DNA from: Nocardioidaceae bacterium
GTDB lineage: Bacteria; Actinomycetota; Actinomycetes; Propionibacteriales; Nocardioidaceae
Assembly (NCBI GenBank): GCA_020438665.1
Contig: JAGQUE010000201.1
Location: forward strand, 1-8,817
Direction of reading: 5' to 3'
DNA length: 8,817 bases
Positions 1-6,141 of the stretch are shown in pieces (within the stretch, counting starts at the first letter, position 1; each line of letters opens with the position of its first letter). The translations under genes and the position numbers were made by a program. The notes beneath the pieces are model-generated. The model had not been told where the DNA came from. It saw only the letters and a program-made list of their open reading frames with translations, and ran no database searches.

Positions 1-178
1 GGGCGTTGAGGACCTGGTAGTAGCGCGTGGAGCTCATGTCGAACTTCTCGCGTACGGCGGTCTCCTTGGCGCCGGCGTACTTCCACCACTGACGCTCGAA
101 CTCCAAGATCTCGCGATCGCGGTCGCTGAGACGAACCTGGTCGGCGACCTGCCCGGCCATGACGTTCGCGGCATCCAT
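1..178 (-). CDS. DUF3263 family protein (5' part, runs off the left edge)
   Basis: The visible 59 codons give a small polar protein. Its core contains LSDRDREILEFERQWWKY followed by a segment ending RYYQVLN, which is the signature of DUF3263, a short actinobacterial family of unknown function. The arrangement (an acidic/basic helix, then a helix with conserved Tyr pairs) suggests a helix-turn-helix-like fold, so DNA binding is possible but is only inference. The start is taken as ATG at 178-176, with GGGAG about 9 nt upstream on the minus strand. A second in-frame ATG at 160-158 is possible and sits closer to the conserved block. The gene is transcribed away from the ceb operon. The C-terminus lies outside the window, so total length cannot be judged. 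Family assignment is confident; function is unknown. Confidence 0.92.
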   Translation of the reverse strand, partial: MDAANVMAGQVADQVRLSDRDREILEFERQWWKYAGAKETAVREKFDMSSTRYYQVLNA

Positions 179-207
179 CCTCGAGGGCTCCCAACGGTGG
201 TGGTGGT

Positions 208-229
208 GTCGCCTACCACTGTAGGCGAC
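208..229. promoter_or_regulatory. Perfect 9-bp inverted repeat over the DUF3263 -10 (putative operator)
   Basis: GTCGCCTAC (208-216) and GTAGGCGAC (221-229) are exact reverse complements around CACT (217-220). The repeat covers the -10 hexamer and the predicted start point of the minus-strand promoter, a classic repressor position. The binding protein is not identifiable. It does not resemble the CebR box found further right. The inner CTAC-N4-GTAG core loosely recalls BlaI/CopY-type operators, but this is weak. Confidence 0.5.
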
Positions 230-247
230 GAACTACACACATGTCAT
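218..247 (-). promoter_or_regulatory. Putative promoter of the DUF3263 gene
   Basis: On the minus strand, ATGACA (242-247) and TACAGT (218-223) are separated by 18 nt. They match the -35 (TTGACA) with one mismatch and the TANNNT -10 rule. The start point would fall near 211, giving a leader of about 33 nt before the ATG at 178. The -10 lies inside a perfect inverted repeat (208-229), so the promoter is probably controlled. Confidence 0.55.
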
Positions 248-270
248 TCGCCGGCGGCGAGTCGTGTCAC

Positions 271-310
271 TCGCCCCGCGGCCCGGCTCACCAGGCCGAT
301 CCCGGGGCGA
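271..310. repeat. Imperfect inverted repeat / stem-loop between the divergent promoters
   Basis: TCGCCCCG (271-278) pairs with CGGGGCGA (303-310), and CGGCC (279-283) pairs with GGCCG (294-298). This leaves a 4-nt bulge (299-302) and a 10-nt loop (284-293). It lies upstream of both predicted start points, so it should not be transcribed from either. It could be a protein-binding site or an insulator of read-through, or simply GC-rich chance pairing. Confidence 0.4.
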
Positions 311-316
311 ACCGTG

Positions 317-330
317 TGGGAGCGTTCCCA
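317..330 (+). promoter_or_regulatory. CebR/CelR-type operator 1
   Basis: TGGGAGCGTTCCCA differs at one position from TGGGAGCGCTCCCA, the established operator of Streptomyces CebR and Thermobifida CelR. It ends 9 nt upstream of the -35 of the ceb promoter. It is the exact reverse complement of the second operator at 374-387. A LacI-family repressor gene lies at the end of the same operon, which supports this as its site. Confidence 0.88.
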
Positions 331-339
331 AACTGGGTC

Positions 340-369
340 TTGACACGACCCACATTGCTGCGCGACTGT
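340..369 (+). promoter_or_regulatory. Putative ceb operon promoter
   Basis: A perfect TTGACA -35 (340-345) is followed after 18 nt by GACTGT (364-369), a poor -10 keeping only the A at position 2 and T at position 6. The start point would be near 376, leaving a leader of about 36 nt. One CebR-type box sits just upstream of the -35 and the other spans the start point, so both flank the RNA polymerase site. Confidence 0.6.
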
Positions 370-373
370 GACG

Positions 374-387
374 TGGGAACGCTCCCA
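374..387 (+). promoter_or_regulatory. CebR/CelR-type operator 2
   Basis: TGGGAACGCTCCCA matches the CebR/CelR consensus at 13 of 14 positions. It covers the predicted transcription start and the first transcribed bases, where a bound repressor would block initiation. Centre-to-centre distance from operator 1 is 57 bp. Confidence 0.9.
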
Positions 388-411
388 TAACCGCACGATT
401 GGTGGACATCC

Positions 412-1707
412 ATGACACTCAACCTCCAGCGCAGGGCCTGGGCGGCGCTCGCCGCGACCGCTCTGGGACTCTCGATGCTCGCCGCCTGTGGCGACGGCGG
501 GAGCGGCAGCGACGGCGGCGACGTCACGCTGCACGTGAACGTCTTCGGCAACTTCGGCTACGAGGACCTCTACAAGAAGTTCGAGGCCGACCACCCCGGC
601 GTCAAGATCGTGGAGTCGGCCGAGGGCGACCTGGGTCAATACAACACGCAGCTCACCCAGAAGATCGCCGCGGGCGGTGACGCCAGCGACATCGTGGCCA
701 TCGAGGAGGGGCAGGTCGTCAACTTCCTCCAGAGCGCCGACAAGTTCGTCAACTTCCAGGACCACGGGTCGAACGACAAGAAGGACCAGTGGCTGGACTG
801 GAAGTATGCCCAGGCGACCACCGCCGACGGCAGTGACACCATCGGTCTCGGCACGGACGTCGGCGGGCTGGCCATGTGCTACCGCCGCGACCTGTTCGAG
901 AAGGCCGGGCTCCCCACCGACCGCGACGAGGTCGGCGCCCTGTGGCCCACCTGGCAGGACTTCATCGCGACCGGTCAGCAGTTCCAGGACGGCATCGGCG
1001 ACGACAAGGTCCACTTCATGGACTCGGCGACCAACACCTACAACGCCATCCTGATGCAGTCCGGCGACCACACCTACTTCGACACCAGCGACCAGCTCGT
1101 GATCGACTCCAACCCGGCCGTCAAGACCGCGTGGGACACCTCGGTGGCCATGGTGGACGCCGGCATCTCCGCCAAGCTGAAGTCCTTCTCCAACGAGTGG
1201 AACGCCGGCTTCAAGAACGGCGCGTTCGCGACGGTCGCCTGCCCGGCCTGGATGACCGGCTACATCAAGGAGCAGTCCGGTGAGGCCAACGCCGGCACGT
1301 GGGACATCGCGTCCGTGCCCGGTGGCGGCGGCAACTGGGGCGGCTCGTTCCTCGCCGTGCCCACGACCAGCAAGAACCAGGACCTGGCCATCGAGCTGGC
1401 GTTCTTCCTCACCAACGCCGACGGACAGCTCTCCGCGTTCCAGGCGGTCGGCAACCTGCCGTCCAACCCGACGCTGTACGACCAGCCCGCGCTCAAGGAC
1501 GCCGTCAACGACTACTTCAACAACGCCCCCGTCGGCCAGATCTTCGTGGCCGGTGCGCGGAACCTGAAGCCGGTCTATCTCGGCGCCAAGAACCAGCCGG
1601 TCCGCGACGCCGTGGAGAACGCCCTCCGCGCCGTCGAGGGCGGCCAGATGTCACCGGACGAGGGCTGGCAGACCGCCGTGTCCGACGCCCAGACCGCGGC
1701 CGGCTGA
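412..1707 (+). CDS. cebE: Cello-oligosaccharide/beta-glucoside ABC transporter solute-binding lipoprotein
   Basis: This is the extracellular sugar-binding component of a CUT1-type ABC importer, 431 aa, a normal length for the family. The N-terminus is a lipoprotein signal: basic residues R7-R8, a hydrophobic stretch, then the lipobox L23-A24-A25-C26. The mature protein would therefore be lipidated at Cys26 and anchored outside the membrane. The rest reads as a family 1 extracellular solute-binding protein. One piece is LYKKFEADHPGVKIVE; further on come GTDVGGLAMCYRRDLFEKAGLP and, near the C-terminus, LRAVEGGQMSPDEGW. The ATG at 412 is preceded by GGTGGA (401-406). It is the first gene of the operon and lies directly behind the CebR-type operators, which points to cellobiose or cello-oligosaccharides. 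Other beta-glucosides cannot be excluded from sequence alone. Confidence 0.9.
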   Translation: MTLNLQRRAWAALAATALGLSMLAACGDGGSGSDGGDVTLHVNVFGNFGYEDLYKKFEADHPGVKIVESAEGDLGQYNTQLTQKIAAGGDASDIVAIEEGQVVNFLQSADKFVNFQDHGSNDKKDQWLDWKYAQATTADGSDTIGLGTDVGGLAMCYRRDLFEKAGLPTDRDEVGALWPTWQDFIATGQQFQDGIGDDKVHFMDSATNTYNAILMQSGDHTYFDTSDQLVIDSNPAVKTAWDTSVAMVDAGISAKLKSFSNEWNAGFKNGAFATVACPAWMTGYIKEQSGEANAGTWDIASVPGGGGNWGGSFLAVPTTSKNQDLAIELAFFLTNADGQLSAFQAVGNLPSNPTLYDQPALKDAVNDYFNNAPVGQIFVAGARNLKPVYLGAKNQPVRDAVENALRAVEGGQMSPDEGWQTAVSDAQTAAG

Positions 1708-1720
1708 CCCACCGCAGTCG

Positions 1721-1773
1721 GGCCGGTGGACCGGGGTTCCCCTGCACCCAGGCAGAACCCCGGGCCACCGGCC
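1721..1773 (+). repeat. Long stem-loop between cebE and cebF
   Basis: The arms GGCCGGTGGACCGGGGTTC (1721-1739) and 1755-1773 are complementary at 18 of 19 positions. The loop contains a further 4-bp pairing (1741-1744 with 1749-1752). No T-run follows, so it is not a textbook intrinsic terminator. In binding-protein transporter operons such hairpins often protect the 3' end of the binding-protein mRNA or cause partial termination, giving more binding protein than permease. That role is inferred here. Confidence 0.8.
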
Positions 1774-1817
1774 TCTCCACCCACCGTCCGCGAGACCGCC
1801 CGACCTGAGGAGGTGTC

Positions 1818-2723
1818 ATGACCGTCCAGCGCAACCGCCGCGGCGAGGCCCGGCTCGGCTATCTGTTCGTGTCCCCCTACTTCCTCGTCTTCGGGGCGTT
1901 CGGGTTGTTCCCCATCGCGTTCACGCTCTGGGTGTCGCTGCACGACTGGGCGCTGCTCGGCGGTCACACGTGGTCGGGCCTGGACAACTACGGCAAGGTC
2001 CTCACCGACCACTACTTCTGGAACGCCGTGGTCAACACCCTCGCGATGTTCGTGCTGGCCACGGTGCCGCAGCTCCTGGCGGCACTCGCGCTCGCGCAGC
2101 TGCTCAACCAGCGGCTGCGCGGGCGCACCTTCTGGCGGCTCGCCGTGCTGCTGCCCAACATCACGTCGGTCGCCGCCGTGGGCATCATCTTCACGCTCCT
2201 GTTCGCCCGCGACTTCGGCCTGGTCAACTGGGTCCTCGGCCATCTCGGCGTCGACGAGCCGATCTCGTGGCAGGACCACCAGTGGTCGTCCTGGCTGGCC
2301 ATCTCCACGATGGTGGACTGGCGCTGGACCGGTTACAACGCCCTGATCTTCCTGGCGGCGCTCCAGGCCGTGCCGCGCGACCTCTACGAGGCTGCCGCCA
2401 TCGATGGCGCCTCGTCGGCCCGCCAGTTCTGGCACATCACCGTGCCGATGCTGCGGCCCACCCTGCTCTTCGTCAGCCTGGTCTCCACGATCGGCGGCAT
2501 CCAGCTCTTCACCGAGCCCCTCATCTTCAACTCCGGGGCCAACGCGATCGCCGGCGGCACGACCCGTCAGTTCCAGACGATCACGATGTATCTCTATGAG
2601 CGTGCGTTCACCGGCCAGCAGTTCGGCTACGCCGCCACCATCGCCTGGCTGATGTTCGTGCTGATCGCGATCGTCGGGCTCCTCAACGCGCTGCTCCTGC
2701 GCCGGATCCGGACGGCGGTCTGA
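1818..2723 (+). CDS. cebF: ABC transporter permease, CebF-type
   Basis: This is an inner-membrane permease of a CUT1 sugar importer (MalF-like), 301 aa. It is strongly hydrophobic, with a first membrane segment near residues 13-41 and a pattern consistent with six helices in a MetI-like fold. The EAA loop that contacts the ATPase is clear: EAAAIDGAS starting at Glu191, followed by FWHITVPMLRPT. The ATG at 1818 has a near-perfect ribosome-binding site, GAGGAGGT (1807-1814), ending 3 nt upstream. This strong site fits independent re-initiation after the stem-loop that separates it from cebE. The stop is 1 nt before cebG. It should pair with CebG and an ATPase encoded elsewhere. Confidence 0.93.
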   Translation: MTVQRNRRGEARLGYLFVSPYFLVFGAFGLFPIAFTLWVSLHDWALLGGHTWSGLDNYGKVLTDHYFWNAVVNTLAMFVLATVPQLLAALALAQLLNQRLRGRTFWRLAVLLPNITSVAAVGIIFTLLFARDFGLVNWVLGHLGVDEPISWQDHQWSSWLAISTMVDWRWTGYNALIFLAALQAVPRDLYEAAAIDGASSARQFWHITVPMLRPTLLFVSLVSTIGGIQLFTEPLIFNSGANAIAGGTTRQFQTITMYLYERAFTGQQFGYAATIAWLMFVLIAIVGLLNALLLRRIRTAV

Positions 2724-2724
2724 C

Positions 2725-3627
2725 ATGGTCGACACCCACCCCAGCGCATCGGTCGCGCCAATGCCGACACGCGGCGACGAGCGACGCCCGCCCAGGCCCG
2801 CGCGCGGGCGTCGTACGCTCCGCCCCGGCGTGGTCGTGCTGACGCTCGTCACCGTCATCTCGGCGTTCCCGCTCTACTTCATGCTCGTGATGGCCTCCCG
2901 GCGCAACGAGGACATCACCTCGGTGCCCCCGCCGCTGCTGCCCGGTGACCAACTGCTCGACAACATCCAGCGGGTACTGGCCGATCCCAACGTGGCGTTC
3001 GGGAAGGCCGTGCTCAACAGCCTCATCGTGGCCTCGGTCGCCACGGCCGCCGTGGTGGTCTTCTCGGCGCTGGCCGGCTTCGCCTTCGCCAAGCTGGAGT
3101 TCGCCGGCCGCAACCCGCTGCTGCTCGTCGTGATCGTCACGATGATGGTGCCGGTCCAGCTGGGCCTGATCCCGCTCTACATGCTGATGGGCTGGCTCCA
3201 CCTCAGCGGCCGGCTGCCCGCGGTGATCCTGCCGTTCCTGGTGAGCGGGTTCGGCGTCTTCATGATGCGCCAGTTCGTCCAGCAGGCAATCCCCGACGAG
3301 ATGCTCGACTCCGCCCGCCTCGACGGTGCCTCGCCGTTCAAGACGTTCGTCTTCATCGTCGCCCCGGGCCTGCGACCCGCGGCCGCCGTGCTCGCGCTGC
3401 TGACCTTCATGGAGCGCTGGAACGACTTCCTGTGGCCCTATCTGGTCCTCGACCAGCAGCACCCGGTGGTGCAGGTCGCCCTGTCGCGGCTCTCCGGCGG
3501 CTACTACACCGACCAGGCGCTCGTCATGGCCGGAACCCTGCTCGGCGTGCTCCCGCTGCTCGTCGTCTTCATCCTCTTCGGCCGCCAGATCGTCGGCGGC
3601 ATCATGGAAGGTGGCCTCAAGTCGTGA
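2725..3627 (+). CDS. cebG: ABC transporter permease, CebG-type
   Basis: This is the second membrane subunit of the importer (MalG-like), 300 aa. An Arg/Pro-rich cytoplasmic leader (about residues 14-34) precedes the first membrane helix near residues 36-57. The EAA loop begins at Glu192 (EMLDSARLDGAS) and is followed by FIVAPGLRP. The C-terminus reads FGRQIVGGIMEGGLK, the usual ending of MalG-type permeases. The chosen ATG is 1 nt after the cebF stop, with GGCGG inside the end of cebF. Met13 (2761) is an alternative start and would remove only non-conserved leader. The last codons overlap the bglC start by 4 nt, indicating translational coupling. No ATP-binding subunit is encoded in the window. 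Confidence 0.93.
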   Translation: MVDTHPSASVAPMPTRGDERRPPRPARGRRTLRPGVVVLTLVTVISAFPLYFMLVMASRRNEDITSVPPPLLPGDQLLDNIQRVLADPNVAFGKAVLNSLIVASVATAAVVVFSALAGFAFAKLEFAGRNPLLLVVIVTMMVPVQLGLIPLYMLMGWLHLSGRLPAVILPFLVSGFGVFMMRQFVQQAIPDEMLDSARLDGASPFKTFVFIVAPGLRPAAAVLALLTFMERWNDFLWPYLVLDQQHPVVQVALSRLSGGYYTDQALVMAGTLLGVLPLLVVFILFGRQIVGGIMEGGLKS

Positions 3628-5012
3628 GCATCTCTCTCGCGGGCAGTCGGTCGGAGGACCTGGCCAGCCGCTTCCCGGCCGGCTTCGCCTTCGGCGCGGC
3701 GATGGCGTCCTACCAGATCGAGGGCGCGATCACCGCGGACGGCCGGACCCCCTCCATCTGGGACACCTTCGCCGCGACGCCAGGGCGGGTCCGTGGTGGC
3801 GACACCGGCGAGGTCGCCGCCGACCACTACCGGCGCTATGCCGAGGACGTGGCCCTGATGGGCACGCTGGGCCTGGATGCCTACCGGCTGTCGCTGGCGT
3901 GGCCCCGGGTCCTGCCCCACGGCGGCTCGACCGCCAACCCGGCCGGCCTCGCGTTCTATGACCGCCTGGTCGACGCGCTGCTCGAGGCCGGGGTCACCCC
4001 GTGGGTCACGCTCTATCACTGGGACCTGCCCCAGGAGCTCGAGGACGCCGGCGGCTGGCCGGTCCGCGACACCGCCGCCAGGTTCGCCGAGCTGGCGCAC
4101 GTCGCCGGCCAGGCCCTGGGCGACCGGGTGAGCCACTGGATCACCCTCAACGAGCCGTGGTGCTCGGCCTACCTCGGCTATGGCTCCGGCATCCATGCGC
4201 CGGGACGCACGGAGCCGAGCGCGGCCGTCGCAGCCGGACACCACCTCCTGCTCGGCCACGGGCTGGCCGTCGACGCGCTCCGCGCCGCGGCGCCCCAGGC
4301 CGAGGTGGGCATCACACTCAACCTCTATCCCGTGACCGCCGCCGAGGACACCCCGGCCGCGCACGACGCCGCCCGGCGCATCGACGGCCTGCACAACCGG
4401 ATCTTCCTCGACCCGCTCTTCCGGGGCCGCTATCCCGGCGACGTGCTCATGGACCTCGGCGGGGTCACCGACGGCGCGTGGCTCAAGGCCGGCGACCTCG
4501 AGGTGATCAGCACGCCGATCGACTTCCTGGGCGTCAACTACTACACCCGCCACACGGTCAGCGCCTCGGCCTATCCGGGCACCAACAGCACCGAGTTCCG
4601 GGCCCAGGGGCGGGAGCGCACGGCCAATGGCTGGGAGGTCGACCCCGGTGGGCTCACCGAGGTGCTCCGCCGCGTCCACGAGGACTACACCGACCTGCCG
4701 ATCTTCATCACCGAGAACGGCTCCGCCTGGGACGACCACGTCACCGAGGAGGGGCACGTCCACGACGACGGCCGGATCCGCTACCTCGCCGACCACCTGG
4801 AGGCGTGCGCCGACGCCATCGCGGCCGGGGTGCCGGTGGCCGGCTATTTCGTCTGGTCGTTCCTGGACAACTTCGAGTGGGCGGAGGGATACCGCTACCG
4901 GTTCGGGCTCGTCCGCGTCGACTACGACACCCTCGCCCGCACCGTGAAGGACTCCGGGACGTGGTACGCCGAGTTCATCCGAGCACACCGTCGGGCGATA
5001 CTGGGCCCGTGA
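3624..5012 (+). CDS. bglC: GH1 beta-glucosidase (cytoplasmic)
   Basis: This glycoside hydrolase family 1 enzyme, 462 aa, would split imported cellobiose or other beta-glucosides to glucose. It contains the retaining-enzyme pair: acid/base Glu177 in TLNEPW and nucleophile Glu364 in ITENGSA. Other GH1 marks are the N-terminal FPAGFAFGAAMASYQIEG, the segment around VTLYHWDLPQ, and the C-terminal WSFLDNFEWAEGY with the Trp/Glu residues that bind the sugar. There is no signal peptide, so it acts in the cytoplasm. The start is GTG at 3624, overlapping the cebG stop (GTGA), with GGAAGGTGG (3606-3614) upstream. A longer reading frame begins at 3432, but that extra sequence is an out-of-frame copy of cebG and is not GH1-like. 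Length equals the usual GH1 size. Confidence 0.95.
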   Translation: MSISLAGSRSEDLASRFPAGFAFGAAMASYQIEGAITADGRTPSIWDTFAATPGRVRGGDTGEVAADHYRRYAEDVALMGTLGLDAYRLSLAWPRVLPHGGSTANPAGLAFYDRLVDALLEAGVTPWVTLYHWDLPQELEDAGGWPVRDTAARFAELAHVAGQALGDRVSHWITLNEPWCSAYLGYGSGIHAPGRTEPSAAVAAGHHLLLGHGLAVDALRAAAPQAEVGITLNLYPVTAAEDTPAAHDAARRIDGLHNRIFLDPLFRGRYPGDVLMDLGGVTDGAWLKAGDLEVISTPIDFLGVNYYTRHTVSASAYPGTNSTEFRAQGRERTANGWEVDPGGLTEVLRRVHEDYTDLPIFITENGSAWDDHVTEEGHVHDDGRIRYLADHLEACADAIAAGVPVAGYFVWSFLDNFEWAEGYRYRFGLVRVDYDTLARTVKDSGTWYAEFIRAHRRAILGP

Positions 5013-6031
5013 CGGGGCCCCGGGAGCGACAGCCCACGCTCGAGGAGGTTGCTCGACGCGCGGGCGTCGGGCGTGGCACCGCGTCCCGGGTCATCAACGG
5101 CAGTGACCACGTCTCCGACCGGAGCAGGGCCGCCGTCCTCGACGCGGTCGCCGAGCTGGGCTATGTCCCCAACCTGGCCGCCCGAGCCCTGGTGACGCGG
5201 CGCACCGACACCATCGCCGTCGTCATCGCCGAGGACGAGGACCGGGTCTTCGGTGAACCCTTCTTCGCCGGCGTCATCCGCGGCATCAGTCGCGCCCTGT
5301 CCGACGCCGACCTCCAGCTCGTGCTGCTGCTCGCCGACTCCTCCACCGGCAGGGGAGACCGGCTCCCGTCGTTCCTCACCCGTCAGCACGTCGATGGTGC
5401 GCTGTTCCTCTCAGTCCACGACCGCGACTCGCTGCCCGACCAGATCCGGCCGCTCGGCATCCCCGTAGTGCTCGGCGGCCGCGCCGCCGGCTCGGAGGAC
5501 ATGCTCTCCGTCGACGTCGACAACGCGCTGGGCGCGCGGCTGGCCGTCGACCACCTCGTCCACCGTGGCCGACGGCGCATCGCCACCATCACCGGCCCGC
5601 TCGACCTGATGGCCGGGCGGGAGCGGCTGCTCGGCTATGAGGAGGGACTCAGGGCCGTCGGACTGGCCGTCGACCCCGTCCTGGTGGTGAACGGCGACTT
5701 CAGCCTGCCGAGCGGCGAGGCGGCGATGCGCCAGCTCATGGTCCGCTCCCCCGACCTCGACGCGGTCTTCTGCGCCAACGACCTGATGGCCGCCGGTGCG
5801 CTGCGGGTCCTCCACGAGGCGCGCCGCCGGGTGCCCGCAGACGTCGCCGTCGTGGGCTTCGACGACTCGCCCCAGGCGCTGTCGACCCACCCTCAGCTCA
5901 CCTCGGTGCACCAGTCCCCCGAGCGGATGGGCCGCGAGATGGTCGCCCTGTTGCTCCAGCTGCTCGCCGACCCCGACGCAGCCGAGTCGCGGATCCTGCC
6001 CACCCACCTGGTCGTCCGGTCCAGCAGCTGA
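5009..6031 (+). CDS. cebR: LacI-family transcriptional repressor, CebR-like
   Basis: A 340-aa LacI/GalR regulator. The N-terminal helix-turn-helix (about residues 10-31, TLEEVARRAGVGRGTASRVI) is followed by the hinge region ending near YVPNLAARALVTRRT. A periplasmic-binding-protein-like sugar sensor domain comes next; VFCANDLMAAGALR and VAVVGFDDSP are typical family motifs. The start is GTG at 5009, overlapping the bglC stop by 4 nt; no clear ribosome-binding site is visible, so translation is probably coupled. It should bind the two TGGGA-type boxes upstream of cebE and be released by cellobiose or related sugars, as shown for CebR and CelR in other actinobacteria. Being the last gene of the operon makes it autoregulated. 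The exact effector is inferred. Confidence 0.92.
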   Translation: MTGPRERQPTLEEVARRAGVGRGTASRVINGSDHVSDRSRAAVLDAVAELGYVPNLAARALVTRRTDTIAVVIAEDEDRVFGEPFFAGVIRGISRALSDADLQLVLLLADSSTGRGDRLPSFLTRQHVDGALFLSVHDRDSLPDQIRPLGIPVVLGGRAAGSEDMLSVDVDNALGARLAVDHLVHRGRRRIATITGPLDLMAGRERLLGYEEGLRAVGLAVDPVLVVNGDFSLPSGEAAMRQLMVRSPDLDAVFCANDLMAAGALRVLHEARRRVPADVAVVGFDDSPQALSTHPQLTSVHQSPERMGREMVALLLQLLADPDAAESRILPTHLVVRSSS

Positions 6032-6067
6032 GCCCGGCCGCCGGGTCCGGCTCCACCCGAAGGGGTG
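6032..6067 (+). other. Two small hairpins after cebR (possible weak terminator)
   Basis: Immediately after the cebR stop, CCCGG (6033-6037) can pair with CCGGG (6041-6045). Then CACCC (6054-6058) can pair with GGGTG (6063-6067) around a GAAG loop. Neither is followed by a T-run. They may help end the ceb transcript but would not be called a terminator on their own. Confidence 0.3.
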
Positions 6068-6103
6068 AGATCCGCTCCGCCACTGCGTCGGGCGGCCCTC
6101 GCA

Positions 6104-6115
6104 CGCCGTACGGCG
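6104..6115. promoter_or_regulatory. 12-bp perfect palindrome upstream of otsA
   Basis: CGCCGTACGGCG is a perfect palindrome centred about 25 bp upstream of the start of the putative -10 box, i.e. over the expected -35 region of otsA. No -35 consensus is visible there. It may be a regulator site, but a short GC-rich palindrome can also arise by chance. Confidence 0.3.
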
Positions 6116-6129
6116 GCAGGAGCGATCAG

Positions 6130-6135
6130 TAGGGT
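6130..6135 (+). promoter_or_regulatory. Putative leaderless -10 box of otsA
   Basis: TAGGGT fits the actinobacterial TANNNT -10 and is followed by exactly 6 nt before the GTG start at 6142. Transcription would therefore begin at or next to the start codon, giving a leaderless mRNA. AGGG (6131-6134) could instead serve as a weak ribosome-binding site if transcription starts further upstream. No -35 is evident. Confidence 0.5.
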
Positions 6136-6141
6136 GAAGGC

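Noticed and set aside
180..193. A third CebR-like box near the DUF3263 start codon
   Set aside because: Only 10 of 14 positions match the consensus: the GCTCCCA half is intact but the other half is degraded. Matches of this quality are expected by chance in GC-rich DNA.
244..1071. Long minus-strand open frame opposite cebE
   Set aside because: It lies antisense to a clearly recognisable gene, has composition typical of high-GC shadow frames and no known motif. The same applies to the minus-strand frames at 1575-2858, 2683-3462, 3504-4988, 5411-6151, 5893-7173 and 7639-8592.
1721..1773. Intrinsic terminator ending the cebE transcript
   Set aside because: The stem is strong but is followed by CTCTCCACCC rather than a T-run, and cebF/cebG have no separate promoter that I could see. 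It is recorded as a stem-loop with probable modulating role instead.
3432..3623. Longer N-terminus for the beta-glucosidase
   Set aside because: The extra 64 residues are an out-of-frame reading of cebG, Arg/Pro-rich and unlike GH1. The GTG at 3624 with GTGA overlap places the GH1 fold at its normal N-terminus.
4001..5008. A 676-aa protein combining an Arg-rich N-terminal part with the LacI-type regulator
   Set aside because: The first 336 codons are a shadow frame of bglC. The regulator's helix-turn-helix begins right after the GTG at 5009.
5620..5636. Possible CebR box inside cebR (GGGAGCGGCTGCTCGG region)
   Set aside because: The spacing and the right half do not match the 14-bp operator, and it lies well inside the coding sequence.
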